From contig BSYQ01000003.1 in NCBI GenBank assembly GCA_030272585.1, positions 5,022,001-5,086,000 of the forward strand: a DNA stretch of 64,000 bases, read 5' to 3'. The stretch is from Bryopsis sp. KO-2023. Lineage: Eukaryota; Chlorophyta; Ulvophyceae; Bryopsidales; Bryopsidaceae. Position 1 is the first letter of the stretch. Every line of letters starts with the position of its first letter. Below, piece after piece: positions 20,911 to 31,234 of this stretch. Both the position numbers and the translations under genes were made by a program. Below the pieces are notes generated by a model that did not search any database, was not told where the DNA came from, and saw only the letters and a program-made list of their open reading frames with translations.

Positions 20911-21383
20911 TAAGCACTTTTAACGTGCTAATTGTGTATCAATCGACTGGGAACTGATTCAATTAATTAAAGAACGAAGTATTATTTATTATACACATTT
21001 TTAATGCATGAATGACGTGAGCCAAGCCCACCAGCCACCGACTAGAGGGAGTCGGTCGACTCAAGGAGGATTCGAACCCGTTTATCCCGTTTAAATCATA
21101 TCTGAGCCATGACCACAAAAAAAGTGATACAAATTTTTATAAAGTATTTTAGAACCACAGGAAAAAAAAATGATTGAAAATATACTATTGTTGAAGGGAT
21201 ATGATTTAATTTAATTTTCAGTGGGGATTTAATTGACTATAAATCACATGGAAAGGTTTTTTTTTCAAAACCGATTTCACATCTGAAATGCACTCGTCAT
21301 AAACATTTTATCAATATTTATTTTGAGATGTTTTGAATTTCTGAACTTGCTGATCTCACGAATATTGACGTTTTCTTCTCGTT
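20911..21383. other. AT-rich spacer between elements B and D
   Basis: No gene is seen. A tRNA-type B-box sequence (GGTTCGAATCC on the minus strand, 21068-21078) may be a SINE or tRNA remnant, but no cloverleaf can be made out. Confidence 0.4.
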
Positions 21384-21641
21384 TGTTACAGCCGTCGGGT
21401 CTTTGGTGAGACTGGCGGTACAGTAGTACCACAGGTCAGCTCACGAGGAAGTGAGTGGTAACACGTGTGTGTGAAGGGTCCACTCTGGTACGACTGAAGG
21501 GACCTTGATAGGTGTTGACAGGTGTTGATAGGTTGTATCAGGGGACTACTTAAAGGGGCTTTCGCGCCCACTATTGTAATTCATTTTTCACGCGAACAAA
21601 AGTTCCAGTGCGTATCACCAGTGGTCTCCACCACTGTTTCA
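21384..21641 (+). repeat. 5' LTR of element D
   Basis: It runs TGTTACAG ... TGTTTCA, the same family as element A, and matches 35626-35883. The PBS TGGTTTCGGAGC is at 21643-21654. Confidence 0.93.
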
Positions 21642-22341
21642 TTGGTTTCGGAGCGGCTAAGGCCTTAAAACGCGGCTAACGCGATTTGAACGACTTCTTA
21701 AGGATAAGACGACCTCTAAGAGAGGCTAACGCAACTTAAGTTCACGCACTCGACCCAAGGGCGAGGCTAGCGCGAAAAGTCGTCGAAAATCGTCATTTTC
21801 TACAGGGAAAGAGTGACCTACCTCCTAAGGGAGTTGAACCACGCGCAACAGACGCGTTAGGCACTCTAGAGTCCTAAAAGAGTCGAACAAACTCTAAGTT
21901 CTCTTTGACGAACAAACGCGGAAGCCGAGTGACGGTTCTGACGATCAGCCCAGAATCGGCAGGCGCTTGGAATCTTTTGACGCAACGTTTGAAACGCGCC
22001 AGTGCTACTGACAGGAGCGAGCTCCTGAAGTTTGAAACGTCGTTTCAGCGCACTCTGTGCAGTTGACGCACCTGGAGATAGGTGGCAGTTGACGCAAGTC
22101 GCAAGTTGCCGCATTTGAAAGTGTGACAGAAGTTCGACTTCGTCACCACGACGAGCACTGTTAGCTGACGCAACTGCGGCAGGCTGCACGTTCGAACAGT
22201 TGACACGACTTGGTAGAAACGCAGGCAGCGCTCACCAGAGAGTCGATACAAGTTACTAAGGCTAACGCAGTAACTCACGCCAAGGTCGAAAAACGACTAA
22301 GTCCTAAGTGCGCCAGTTTAACCACCTGAGGGTGACGCAAT

Positions 22342-23748
22342 ATGGCAGCACCACAAGGATCTGTGAACGCTTTACCTGGTACGCCAGAGACTCCACCTGA
22401 GGTTCCCGCAGAGGGACCAGTTCGCTATGCTCGCTACGATGAGTTCATGCGTTTGCACACGCGCCATCGAGGGCTAGGAGCTGAAATGCGTGGTAGGACC
22501 ACACATCTCGACGAAAGGTGTAACGACATCCTAGCGATGGTCGAACAGAGTCGAAGAGATGCGACACAGAACACAAGAAGCTTATTGGAGAGCTTAAGGC
22601 GTGAGCGCCAGTTGAACCAGGACTATCGCGACGCAACCGATAGAAGGTTGGCAGATTTGGAGAGTCAAAATACTCGGTATTTGGCTATTATAAACGAATT
22701 ACTCCAAAGGGTAACGGCGGTAGAACACCGACCGACCCCACAACCAAGTCCTGTGGTTAACACGGCAGAGTTGCAACGGCTTGAGCAGAACGACCGAGGT
22801 TTACAAGCACGGATCGACCAAGTCGCCACTGAAAGTGAAAACCGGGTGCATCAAGTACGAGGCGAGTGTAGCGCAGAAATAGCGGACACTCTCCGAAGCG
22901 CTAACGAGCAAACGGATACTCTCGTGAGTCGGATGGATGAAAGAGTTGCAAGGGTAGAGGCTATGGCAGCACAGGGTGAACCTGTGGCGCAACCACAAGT
23001 GGTTGACGCAAGAATACCTGCTATTGCGCCTTTGAGGCTACCGCAACCAGAAAAATTCATTCCAGAGAACCGAAGGGAGTTAGCCTCAGAGTGGCTCGAG
23101 AGCTTAACTCTGTACTTCGATGCAATGCTGATTAACGATCCCGGACGCATACCCATAACCCTAACCTTATTGGGAGGATCGGCAGCTGCATGGGTTAACA
23201 TGAACCCTCAGCACAGAGTGTGGCTCAACGCTCTCGACTGGGACGCGTTTTGTGAAGTGTTCACAACCCAGTTCGAGCCGATCAACAGAGAACGCTACCA
23301 GCGTGACAAGTTGGAGAAGCTCCGTCTAGGCAATAACGAGGACATAGTTTCCTATTCCCAGAAGATTCGTCAGGCGAGGACAAGGTGCAAGAACCTGTCT
23401 AACGCCGAGGCGTATCGCATTTTTGAGGATAGTCTACCCAAGGCTATGCAATACGACCTCAGAATCAGAACGGAACTCGACGGTGACTTCGAAGGAGCCC
23501 TCGCTCTTATCCAGGGCATAGGAGGGGTAACTTCCCAGCTAGCTGGTGGAAGTGGTTACAATCCGTTCCAGAAAACCCAAGGCCGAGGCCTAGGTCGCAA
23601 TCGCGGCAGAGGGAAACCACAAACGAATCCACCTGAGGGTGATGGTCGTGTGGAAACCTCTGGGGAAACATCTGGACGCGCCGACGCACAATCAAGTGTG
23701 CAAGGCGGAGGTGGAAAAAGAGGACGATTTGCTGTGCAGGGAAACTGA
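22342..23748 (+). CDS. gag: Gag of element D
   Basis: It has 468 residues and differs from element A Gag at scattered positions only. The coiled-coil half (about 45-225), capsid-like region and Gly/Arg-rich tail are as in A, and no zinc knuckle is present. The ORF ends GTG-CAG-GGA-AAC-TGA. The last seven bases before the stop are the slippery heptamer GGGAAAC. Confidence 0.9.
   Translation: MAAPQGSVNALPGTPETPPEVPAEGPVRYARYDEFMRLHTRHRGLGAEMRGRTTHLDERCNDILAMVEQSRRDATQNTRSLLESLRRERQLNQDYRDATDRRLADLESQNTRYLAIINELLQRVTAVEHRPTPQPSPVVNTAELQRLEQNDRGLQARIDQVATESENRVHQVRGECSAEIADTLRSANEQTDTLVSRMDERVARVEAMAAQGEPVAQPQVVDARIPAIAPLRLPQPEKFIPENRRELASEWLESLTLYFDAMLINDPGRIPITLTLLGGSAAAWVNMNPQHRVWLNALDWDAFCEVFTTQFEPINRERYQRDKLEKLRLGNNEDIVSYSQKIRQARTRCKNLSNAEAYRIFEDSLPKAMQYDLRIRTELDGDFEGALALIQGIGGVTSQLAGGSGYNPFQKTQGRGLGRNRGRGKPQTNPPEGDGRVETSGETSGRADAQSSVQGGGGKRGRFAVQGN
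23739..23745 (+). promoter_or_regulatory. Putative -1 frameshift site with possible pseudoknot (element D)
   Basis: GGGAAAC is followed at once by the gag stop. The -1 frame is open through the site into pol. Six bases downstream, CCTC (23752-23755) can pair with GAGG (23772-23775), and ACAGCC in that loop (23763-23768) can pair with GGCTGT (23787-23792). This is the strand order of an H-type pseudoknot. The first stem is only four pairs, so the fold is tentative. Confidence 0.55.
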
Positions 23749-23807
23749 TTTCCTCGCATCGGACAGCCGGAGAGGTTAAAGCAACTGGCTGTAAACCGAA
23801 TAGGCAT

Positions 23808-25071
23808 TTGCCTAAGAGTAAAAAGAGGGGCAATGCTCCGGTAAAATCGTGTTCACCTCAGAAACGGATTGGTAAAACGAGAAGAGGATCTCGTGGGGGA
23901 AAGGGACGTGTGAAACAGTGGGCAGTGTTGTATCAACACACTGTTTGCAAGAAGTTGATTAATGCTTTAGAACAGGATACTGGAAAGAGCCAAGAGAACC
24001 GTTCAAACATGTCTGGTGTAGCGGATGCATCAGTCAGTCAACATGTTGGAACTCTGAGAATGGCCTTATCTGGTTGGGATGGACGAGTTGGTTTGGACCA
24101 AAACCAACAAAGGGAAGGTGGCGAAAGAAGTGAGAATGAACGGAGAAGGAAAACGCAAGCCCCCATGAGAGAGAGCGCGAACCTTCAGCCTAAAAAGGCA
24201 CTTTTTCCACGCTCATCGGTTAAACCTTGGCGGCGGTATTTGGCATGTGTCAGCCAGGGGTGTGAACAGCCCGTGCGGATGCAACAAAGCAGCGTTAGTT
24301 GTCAAACCGACCAACAACCGCTCTCCGTAACGCACCAGCCAAAGGAACCGAAATTCTCGAACTCTAGTCCTACCACGGAACACAGAACGTTGGTTACCAC
24401 GTTAAGCGAAGCTGACGCTGTGGGATCCTTGTTCCGAGTGGTAGTTAAGATCGCCAATCGACCGATCACGGCACTCATTGATAGTGGTGCATCGGGAGAT
24501 TTCATAGCGGAAGATGTGGCTAAGTCGATGACCCGAGTCAAGTTTGAACCAGTGGAATCCCCCACTGATTGTGTACTCGCGGATGGCACCAAGGTAGATG
24601 TCCAACAGCAGATACGTACAGTAGTGCGGCTGGGACCTACTTCTGCCACAACGACTTTGTTTGTGTTGCCTAAAACTCAACATGCTTTGATCTTGGGTAA
24701 AGCATGGCTAACCAGAGTCAACCCCATGATTGATTGGCAAAGGCATCAACTTCGGATACCAAGGCGCAACCAACCTGACGCAGTAATTCAAGGCGTTCAG
24801 CCTGGTATACCCGAAAGCCCATCTGATAGTGACCCAAACCTTGGGGAAATTATATCCGCAAAAGTCGCCGCGAAAGCGTTGCGACAGAGACGGAGACACT
24901 CTTGCCTAGTGCTTGTGCGTCAGGCAAAGAGTATGTCAAATTCGGATCAGAAAAAGACAAATCAATACGAACTGTTGCTTGTTGAACCAACAACGGCAAA
25001 CATGTCTAAGTTCCCGGACAGTACTCAAACGCTTCACCTTGCTAACCTTGAGAAGGTAGACCACCTGCGGG
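23808..25071 (+). pseudogene. pol: Pol of element D, 5' part (protease)
   Basis: There is no ATG; the frame is open from within gag. It carries a long basic N-terminal region and the aspartic protease motif ALIDSGASGDF. The frame runs into the hAT element at 25072. The 8-bp duplication CCTGCGGG restores the frame exactly, so a precise excision would leave pol open. Confidence 0.9.
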
Positions 25072-25084
25072 CATACTATGGACG

Positions 25085-25540
25085 TGATCGGAAATGATCG
25101 GCCGTCCATTTTCGATGTCAGGACAGGTCGTTTCATCGATGTGACCTGATACGATCTCGTTCCACATGATTCTGAAAATGATCGGTCTTTTTTTTTTTTT
25201 TTTTTACCGATCATGATCGATGATCGTGATCGTGATCGGCCGATCAAAACCTGATCGATGATCGTGGTCGGCCGATCAAAGCTTGATCGTGATCGTGATC
25301 GGTTCGCCGATCACCGATCTGATCGGTTCCTCCGATCACGATCCCGATCACGATCAAGCGTTGCGACATGCAAACGCCTAATCGGCCGATCAAGATCGGT
25401 AAAACGCCGATTAATCGGCCGTTGATCCGATCAGCTCCGATCATGGTCGGTTGATCGGGATTTGGTTTCAAATTCCGATTATGATCGGTCCAAGAAATCA
25501 AAAACCGACTTTTGCGCCGATCATCACTTCCGATCAAATC
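25085..25540. repeat. Left subterminal GATC-word array of the hAT
   Basis: Words such as CGATCATGATCG, CGGCCGATCA and GATCGTGATCG recur with little else between them. Such arrays are candidate transposase-binding sites, as subterminal repeats are in other hAT elements. Confidence 0.8.
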
Positions 25541-25669
25541 CAAAGTTAGTCAGTTCTGCCGTACTGTCCCGAATATATCGACTTCGCTCCCTGTTCAACT
25601 TCACCGCACCGTGCGCCTTTGTATCGTGGTATCTTGTTGTTGTCTCGCCTGCAGTGCTGATCGATTGCG

Positions 25670-27423
25670 ATGTACGTGGAACTCAAAGCACGGCAGTATG
25701 TCGTGAGGCTCCGGAACAGGCTCCAAAACCGAACAGACCTGTTCCAGCCCGGGACGGTGGTAGATCGGGATGCCGCCGAGGTGGTGTTCCGGCATTTGAC
25801 GTCGCTTAACACGTATTTTGGTCTGGAAAATGTAAGTGTATGCTGCCTGCTATCTGCTGCGCTGTTTCTGTTTCGAATGTTTTGACTTAGGGTTACTGTT
25901 ACTTGTCTTCCTAGGCTCTGTTCTGGAAAGCTGCATCCGCCCTGGACAGCGCTGCGGGAAGCGAAGACGAACTTTTCTTGCGAGCGTACCGAGCGGGCAA
26001 CCCCCCTGAAAGGCGCATCGACCCCATACTCGATTCCATTCAGGTGACACCTCCAGGACTGACCAGGAAGGGGAGCACCAACCTGGGGGACATGGAATAC
26101 CCCTACATGGTGCCTACAGGTGAGCAGTCCAGCATCAGGTTCAAATTAGGTTGTTTTTCTCTCTGCCCTCTCATTCACATTCTGTCTTTTGCAGAACTCC
26201 TTCGTGATCGCCAGCTATTGCCTCATCTGGACCAGCTCAGAGAGGAGGTTGCAACCATGCACGAGGTTGATCTAGATCTGAGCAGAACGTTCGACTGGAG
26301 CATCGAAGCTGCAAGTCTTCCAGCACCTGATCCTGCACAAGAGATTTTGCCTGAAGCTACACTTCCAACCGCAGATGAACCTGAATCTGAACCTGAACCT
26401 GAGGGATCCTCTGAGCAGCTGCCGGAAAACCCGTGGAGTATGACGGACGAGGAGTCTGTTTATGAACCTGAACCTGTGCTTCACCCTGGTGGAAGAGGCT
26501 CCCCCCCAAACATGTTTAGACCTGCTGGAGCTGGTGGAAGAGGGCCACCCCCCAATCTGTTCAGACCCGCTGAAGCTGGTGGAAGAGGGCCACCCCCCAA
26601 TCTGTTCAGACCCGCTGAAGCTGGTGGAAGAGGGCCACCCCCCAATCTGTTCAGACCCGCTGAAGCTGGTGGAAGAGGGCCACCCCCCAATCTGTTCAGA
26701 GCTGCTGAAGCTGGTGGAAGAGGGCCACCCCCAAACATGTTCAGAGCTGCTGAAGCTGGTGGAAGAGGGCCACCCCCAAACATGTTCAGACCTGCTGGAG
26801 CTGGTGGAAGGGGGAATGTTGGTGGATGGGAATTCGGGGGAGGCGGCAGGAACAGGAACAGAGCAGGTCAGGGTGGTCAGGGTGGTCAGGGTGGTCAGGG
26901 TGGCCAGGGTGGCCAGGGTGGTCAGGGTGGCCAGGGTGGTCATGGTGGTCAGAGGCAGGCAAACCCCAGACCCCCATTGATGGACAGGTGGCCAATGGAT
27001 TTTGATGGACAACCTTGCATCAACGACAGTGAGGGGTACCCTCGGCGCAGGCAGGCCCCCTTGCGAAGGATCATGTCTGAACGGAGCAGGGAACAGCGCA
27101 GAACTGCCCAGCGAGAGAGAGCCAACATGCAGACGGAGTACGCCTTCTTCCCCGACTTCACCATCCAATTCCCGATAACCTTCGCCTCCATGCCCCATCT
27201 GAATCAGTTCGTGCAAAACGTGTATCTGCAGAACTGTTACGCTCTCCACAGAGTCCGTGAAGGCCTCTTCCACCATCAGACCCGTTTGGAGGACCGAAAC
27301 GTAATGAGGGACCTGGATACTGGCTCGGTCGACTTTGCACCGATCCCTGAAGACCGCACACGTGTGTATCGGGTCAGGGTTGGACCGGATGGGAGGTTGG
27401 TGGAGGAGGAGGAGCCAAATTAA
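25670..27423 (+). CDS. Second gene of the hAT, unknown function
   Basis: My model has three exons: 25670-25831, 25915-26119 and 26195-27423, joining in phase across GT-AG introns to about 531 residues. The last intron is 75 bases and open, so it may be retained. The N-terminal part (about 1-120) looks folded and unfamiliar. An acidic stretch follows, then eight near-identical 15-residue repeats (AGGRGPPPNLFRPAE) and a GGQ run. A C-terminal block of about 135 residues ends EEEEPN and has a basic SERSREQRRTAQRERAN helix. I do not recognise a family. It may be a transposition cofactor like the second protein of some plant transposons, or captured host sequence. Confidence 0.6.
26476..26815 (+). 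repeat. 45-bp coding minisatellite
   Basis: About seven to eight copies of a 45-bp unit encode AGGRGPPPNLFRPAE within the second hAT gene. The copies are nearly identical, so the array expanded recently or is being homogenised. Confidence 0.92.
26865..26947 (+). repeat. GGTCAGGGT short tandem repeat
   Basis: About eight to nine 9-bp copies encode Gly-Gly-Gln repeats in the same gene. Confidence 0.9.
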
Positions 27424-28095
27424 GTAACCTGTTTTGAGTCACCATAAACAGAGGGTTATCTGTTATCTGTTATCTGTTTTTTGATTCACGTAATGAACCA
27501 TGAACCAGTCTGGGATCTGTTATCTGTTTTTTGATTCACGTAATGAACCATGAACCAGTCTGGTATCTGTTATCTGTTTTTTGATTCACGTAATGAACCA
27601 TGAACCATGAACAGAGGGTTATTTGTGTGGGCTGAATCAGTGCTGGAATCTGTGGAACCTCTGAAACTTTTTGTTTTGTTTGAGTCATGTAATGAACCAT
27701 GAACCATAAACAGAGGGTTATTTGTGTGGGCTGAATCAGTGTTGGAATCTGTGGAACCTCTGAAACTTTTTGTTTTGTTTGAGTCATGCAATGAACCATG
27801 AACCATAAACAGAGGGTTATCTGTGTGGGCTGAATCAGTGCTGGAATCTGTGGAAACCTCTGAAACTTTTTACCAAGCATTCAAAAAAGTTTGGATTACA
27901 TACCCATACCAAAACAAACAAAACTCGGGGCAAATCACACCAGGTCAAGATGCAGATTGTCTGATCCATACCCAGCACCCCAAACAGAGAACATACCCGG
28001 CACCCCAAACCAAAAAAAGGAGAGTTCCTCCGAAACAGGAGGGTTCTGAATCAGACTGCAGATTGTCCCACACAATCAAACAGAAGCAGTTCAGG
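27424..28095. repeat. Spacer with 50-bp and about 98-bp tandem repeats
   Basis: Three copies of a 50-bp unit (CTGTTATCTG ... AGTCTGG) occupy about 27466-27605. Three copies of a longer unit (CATAAACAGAGGGTTAT ... TTGAGTCATG) occupy about 27605-27870. The remainder to 28095 holds nothing recognisable. It separates the two convergent hAT genes. Confidence 0.85.
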
Positions 28096-30432
28096 TCATG
28101 CCCTGAACAGATGCAGATTGTCCCGGAGCACGGTCAGTTGGTTGACCTTGCTCTCCTCCATCGCCCTCCTGCGCTTGTTCAGCTGGTGGCCATTGACACT
28201 GAACATCCGCTCAACCGAGGCGCTGGAGGCTGGGATGCAGAGATACTCGGCAGCCAGGATCGAAACTGTTGGGTATGCCGCCTGGTGTACCCTCCACCAG
28301 TCCAGAACAGATGAAGTGCTCTGAATAACCCTCCTGACCCCACAATATCGCTCCCACTCATCAGAATTAGAACCGCCCGTAGCAGATGGAGGAGGGCACA
28401 CACTGAGCCAGTCCCGTTCGAGATTTTCCTTTTTCTTTTTTTTTCCCTCTCTGCCTTCCCCCGGATTGTCAACACCTCTGTAATCTGATCGCAGCCGGAT
28501 CTCCTTCAGCAGAGTCACGCACTCTTGCAGCACATCTGAAACCCACAGATCAGGTCTGCTGAATTGCTTCCTCAAGCAAGGAAAGCGCCCTGGGGTGCCC
28601 CACAAATACCGATTCACCTCAGCGTCTTCGAGTGATAGTTTGGTCGGATCCAGATGCTGCATGCACCCGACGGCCAGGAGCCATGCGGGATCGTCAAATT
28701 CATGGTCCATGACTGTGCGGAGCACATCTCTGAAGTCTATCACATCCGGTTCCTCGATGTTCATGGCATCTACCGCAGCGCTGATCCGAGCCATGAGCAT
28801 CAGGACGGCACTCCCCGTCACCTTCTTTTCTGCCTCCAGTACCTTGGTTGCTTCCTTGTATGGCCTCAGAACCAGGTACAGTTCCAGCAGCACTTTCCAT
28901 TCTTGGGGGTTGATATTGTATTGGGGGGGAAGGAGGGGAAAGAGCTGGATCAGATCGGGTTTCAAAATCAACAATCGATGCAACATGTACCAGATGCTGT
29001 TCCACCTAGTCTCCACCGCCAAGGTCAGTCTGAGAACCTTGTCAGATCTGCGGACAGGTCCTGGGCAGTCTTCTGCCTCCTCCACGTCGTCTCCATCATC
29101 GGGACATGCGTCTTCATCACTTGAATATATTTCCTGTGATGTGGGGTCGTCCTGTTCCTGGCTCTGATGGTCGTTTTGATTAGATTCCTCTTGTGCATCC
29201 TCCAGAAGTTCATCCTCATCAACTTGAGATGGACCGGGGCTCTCACCAAGCCCACCGTTGCCAATCCCAGAGGCACCCGTGGCTGTCGAGGACCGGACCA
29301 CATAAATTAACTCTTGGGGAGCAGCCTCCGCTTGTTGCCGTTCCAGATCAGCTTCTTTTCTTTTGGCTCGATCGATCTGAATCTGTTTCAGCTTTTCCCA
29401 ATGAGTGGATGCACCCATCACTGTTCTGCACAGATCGTGTACTTTGGCCACAAGGTCGTTCACGCTTTGGGGGGCATTTTTCAGACCCTTCTTTACCCCC
29501 AAATTTATTCTGTGTGTCCCGCACCCGTGCCAATCGTAACTGTAGTTCATTTCACATGCTGCCCCCATTCTGGACTCGTGATCGGTAACGATGCTGGCCT
29601 GATATCCGGTCAGATCAAAGTCCTCCCTGATCTCGTTCATTTTTGTGCAAATGTCCACAGCAGTTGCGGTACCCTCCATTTCCCAGGTCCCGAGACTGAT
29701 CCGCTTGAGTTCGAACAGATCCTGTTCCGGGTCCCGGTGTATGTAGACAGCCCCCATCGCGAACCAATGCTTGGGCTGCTGAGACCAACCATCAGCAACA
29801 AAGCATGGTCGGAATCTGCTCAGATCCATATCCTTCATCTTTTTTTTAAGCCTGTTGGAGGACAATCCGACCTGGTGAGACATGGATTTCGCTGATAGAG
29901 GCGGAGCAGATGCGTTCAGTTGAGTGCACATGTCTCGGAAGTGCTGATCTTCCACTGTCCTGAAGGGGGCCCCGACGCTGACCAGATAGCACATAACCTT
30001 GTGCCGGTACGACTGGAACTCCCGGGTAGTAGGTCCCCATTTAGACACAAACGGGAGTGTTTTCTGGGTCCCAAAAGAACTGATCCGACCCCCTTGTGTG
30101 CCTGTTTTCATGTCCTGATCATTTTGCGTTTTCAAATGGCAGCCCTCAAAGCCTTCCGCGACAGCGATTTCCATTTCGGAACTGATCCGGATACCGTGTT
30201 TGGCCGCATGATTCAAAAGGGGGATCCTGCCTCCCTTCACCCATGACAATTGTTCATGACAGATTCTGCACGACACCACCTTTCTGCCCCGATCATCCTT
30301 ATACACCAGGATCTTGCCTTCTGGACTGCTGACATACATCTTGTCAACCCATGTGTTACTTCTCCGAACAGGAATCACAGGAGGGCTTGCACCCAGTTCC
30401 AGCAGATCAGCTTCCTTTCCATTTCTGTTCAC
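28096..30432 (-). CDS. hAT transposase
   Basis: This 778-residue single-exon protein is complete. A BED-like zinc finger lies near the N-terminus (C55, C58, H75, H79). The RNase H-like core shows its first Asp in FVADGWSQ (D214) and the second in SIVTDHESR (D284). The hAT-typical C-x2-H follows in GCGTHRINL (C304, H307), then the ETRWNSIWYML block after an acidic insertion. The C-terminal dimerisation domain is well kept (ASSASVERMFSVNGHQLNKRR). It should cut and paste this element and related non-autonomous copies. No disabling change is visible. Confidence 0.93.
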   Translation of the reverse strand: MNRNGKEADLLELGASPPVIPVRRSNTWVDKMYVSSPEGKILVYKDDRGRKVVSCRICHEQLSWVKGGRIPLLNHAAKHGIRISSEMEIAVAEGFEGCHLKTQNDQDMKTGTQGGRISSFGTQKTLPFVSKWGPTTREFQSYRHKVMCYLVSVGAPFRTVEDQHFRDMCTQLNASAPPLSAKSMSHQVGLSSNRLKKKMKDMDLSRFRPCFVADGWSQQPKHWFAMGAVYIHRDPEQDLFELKRISLGTWEMEGTATAVDICTKMNEIREDFDLTGYQASIVTDHESRMGAACEMNYSYDWHGCGTHRINLGVKKGLKNAPQSVNDLVAKVHDLCRTVMGASTHWEKLKQIQIDRAKRKEADLERQQAEAAPQELIYVVRSSTATGASGIGNGGLGESPGPSQVDEDELLEDAQEESNQNDHQSQEQDDPTSQEIYSSDEDACPDDGDDVEEAEDCPGPVRRSDKVLRLTLAVETRWNSIWYMLHRLLILKPDLIQLFPLLPPQYNINPQEWKVLLELYLVLRPYKEATKVLEAEKKVTGSAVLMLMARISAAVDAMNIEEPDVIDFRDVLRTVMDHEFDDPAWLLAVGCMQHLDPTKLSLEDAEVNRYLWGTPGRFPCLRKQFSRPDLWVSDVLQECVTLLKEIRLRSDYRGVDNPGEGREGKKKKKENLERDWLSVCPPPSATGGSNSDEWERYCGVRRVIQSTSSVLDWWRVHQAAYPTVSILAAEYLCIPASSASVERMFSVNGHQLNKRRRAMEESKVNQLTVLRDNLHLFRA

Positions 30433-30869
30433 TGCAGGGCAGGGCAGGACAGGACAAACACCTCATAAAAGCAGAACCAGAACAACTGGAGAAAGCACAA
30501 GCACCTCACACAATCCAACAAGGGAACACCTCACCCCCCCACAAAACCATAAGAGTACAACAAGGCGGAACAGATCAGGGAGTAACGCACTGTTGGTCAG
30601 GTCAGATGCTTGCCCCGACCCCTGCGGCCCCACGGATGGAACGCTGCCCTGGCGACGAGGTTCCAACCCCCCGCTTCCAGATCCGGTCGGAACTGGTCTC
30701 CTCTGGGACGTGTGTGGGCGTTGCCCCGACCTCGCAGGGGTGACGAGCGCTTTTCTTTTTCCATGCCGGCCCATTTCGAACGGGGCGCTGATAAGACGTG
30801 GAGTTAAACGCTCACCAGATTAACAGCAACCGAACATGCGATGTGCCCGCGTGACTCACCTGCATCTCA

Positions 30870-31225
30870 CCCGCGATCAATGATCGATTCTTGACGCAGA
30901 CGACCCACCGATCATGATCGGTGTTGCGCCGATCATGATCGGCGCAAGCCGATTATAGTCGATCGCGCCGATCACGATCACGATCTCGATCAAGCGCCGC
31001 ACCCTGTCGGCACCTGATCGGCAGTTTTTGATCGGCCGATCACGATCAGGCCGATCAAAAACTGCCGATCAAGTAGGGCGGCCGATCAGATCGGTGATCG
31101 GCCGATCTTGATCGATGATCGGCCCTGCCAGACCTGATCGGCGACCGATCAGATCGGTGATCGGCCGATCACGATTTGATCGGTCGCACTGCTTGATCGG
31201 CGACCGATCAAATCGTGATCGGATC
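30870..31225. repeat. Right subterminal GATC-word array of the hAT
   Basis: The same words as at 25085-25540 (CGGCCGATCA, CGATCATGATCGG, CCGATCAGATCGG) fill this end. Positions 30433-30869, between it and the transposase ATG, are probably the transposase promoter; nothing else is seen there. Confidence 0.8.
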
Positions 31226-31234
31226 CATACTATG

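Larger units (their letters stand above)
25072..31234 (-). mobile_element. hAT transposon, apparently autonomous
   Basis: This 6163-bp element has the 8-bp TSD CCTGCGGG (25064-25071 and 31235-31242) and short inverted ends, CATACTATGGA and, on the other strand, CATAGTATGGA. Both ends hold dense arrays of GATC-type palindromic words. Inside are a complete hAT transposase gene (minus strand) and a second, intron-containing gene of unknown function (plus strand), converging on a tandem-repeat spacer. The strand is given as that of the transposase. Confidence 0.92.

Noticed and set aside
21010-21120. tRNA gene on the minus strand (B-box GGTTCGAATCC)
   Set aside because: I could not form an acceptor stem or a convincing A-box. 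Probably a SINE or tRNA fragment.
26476-26947. CRISPR-like array
   Set aside because: The units are contiguous tandem repeats inside a coding frame, with no spacers, in a eukaryotic genome.
26272-27276. 334-codon antisense ORF under the hAT accessory gene
   Set aside because: It exists because the 45-bp repeat is open on both strands. The sense strand has coherent splice sites and the antisense does not.
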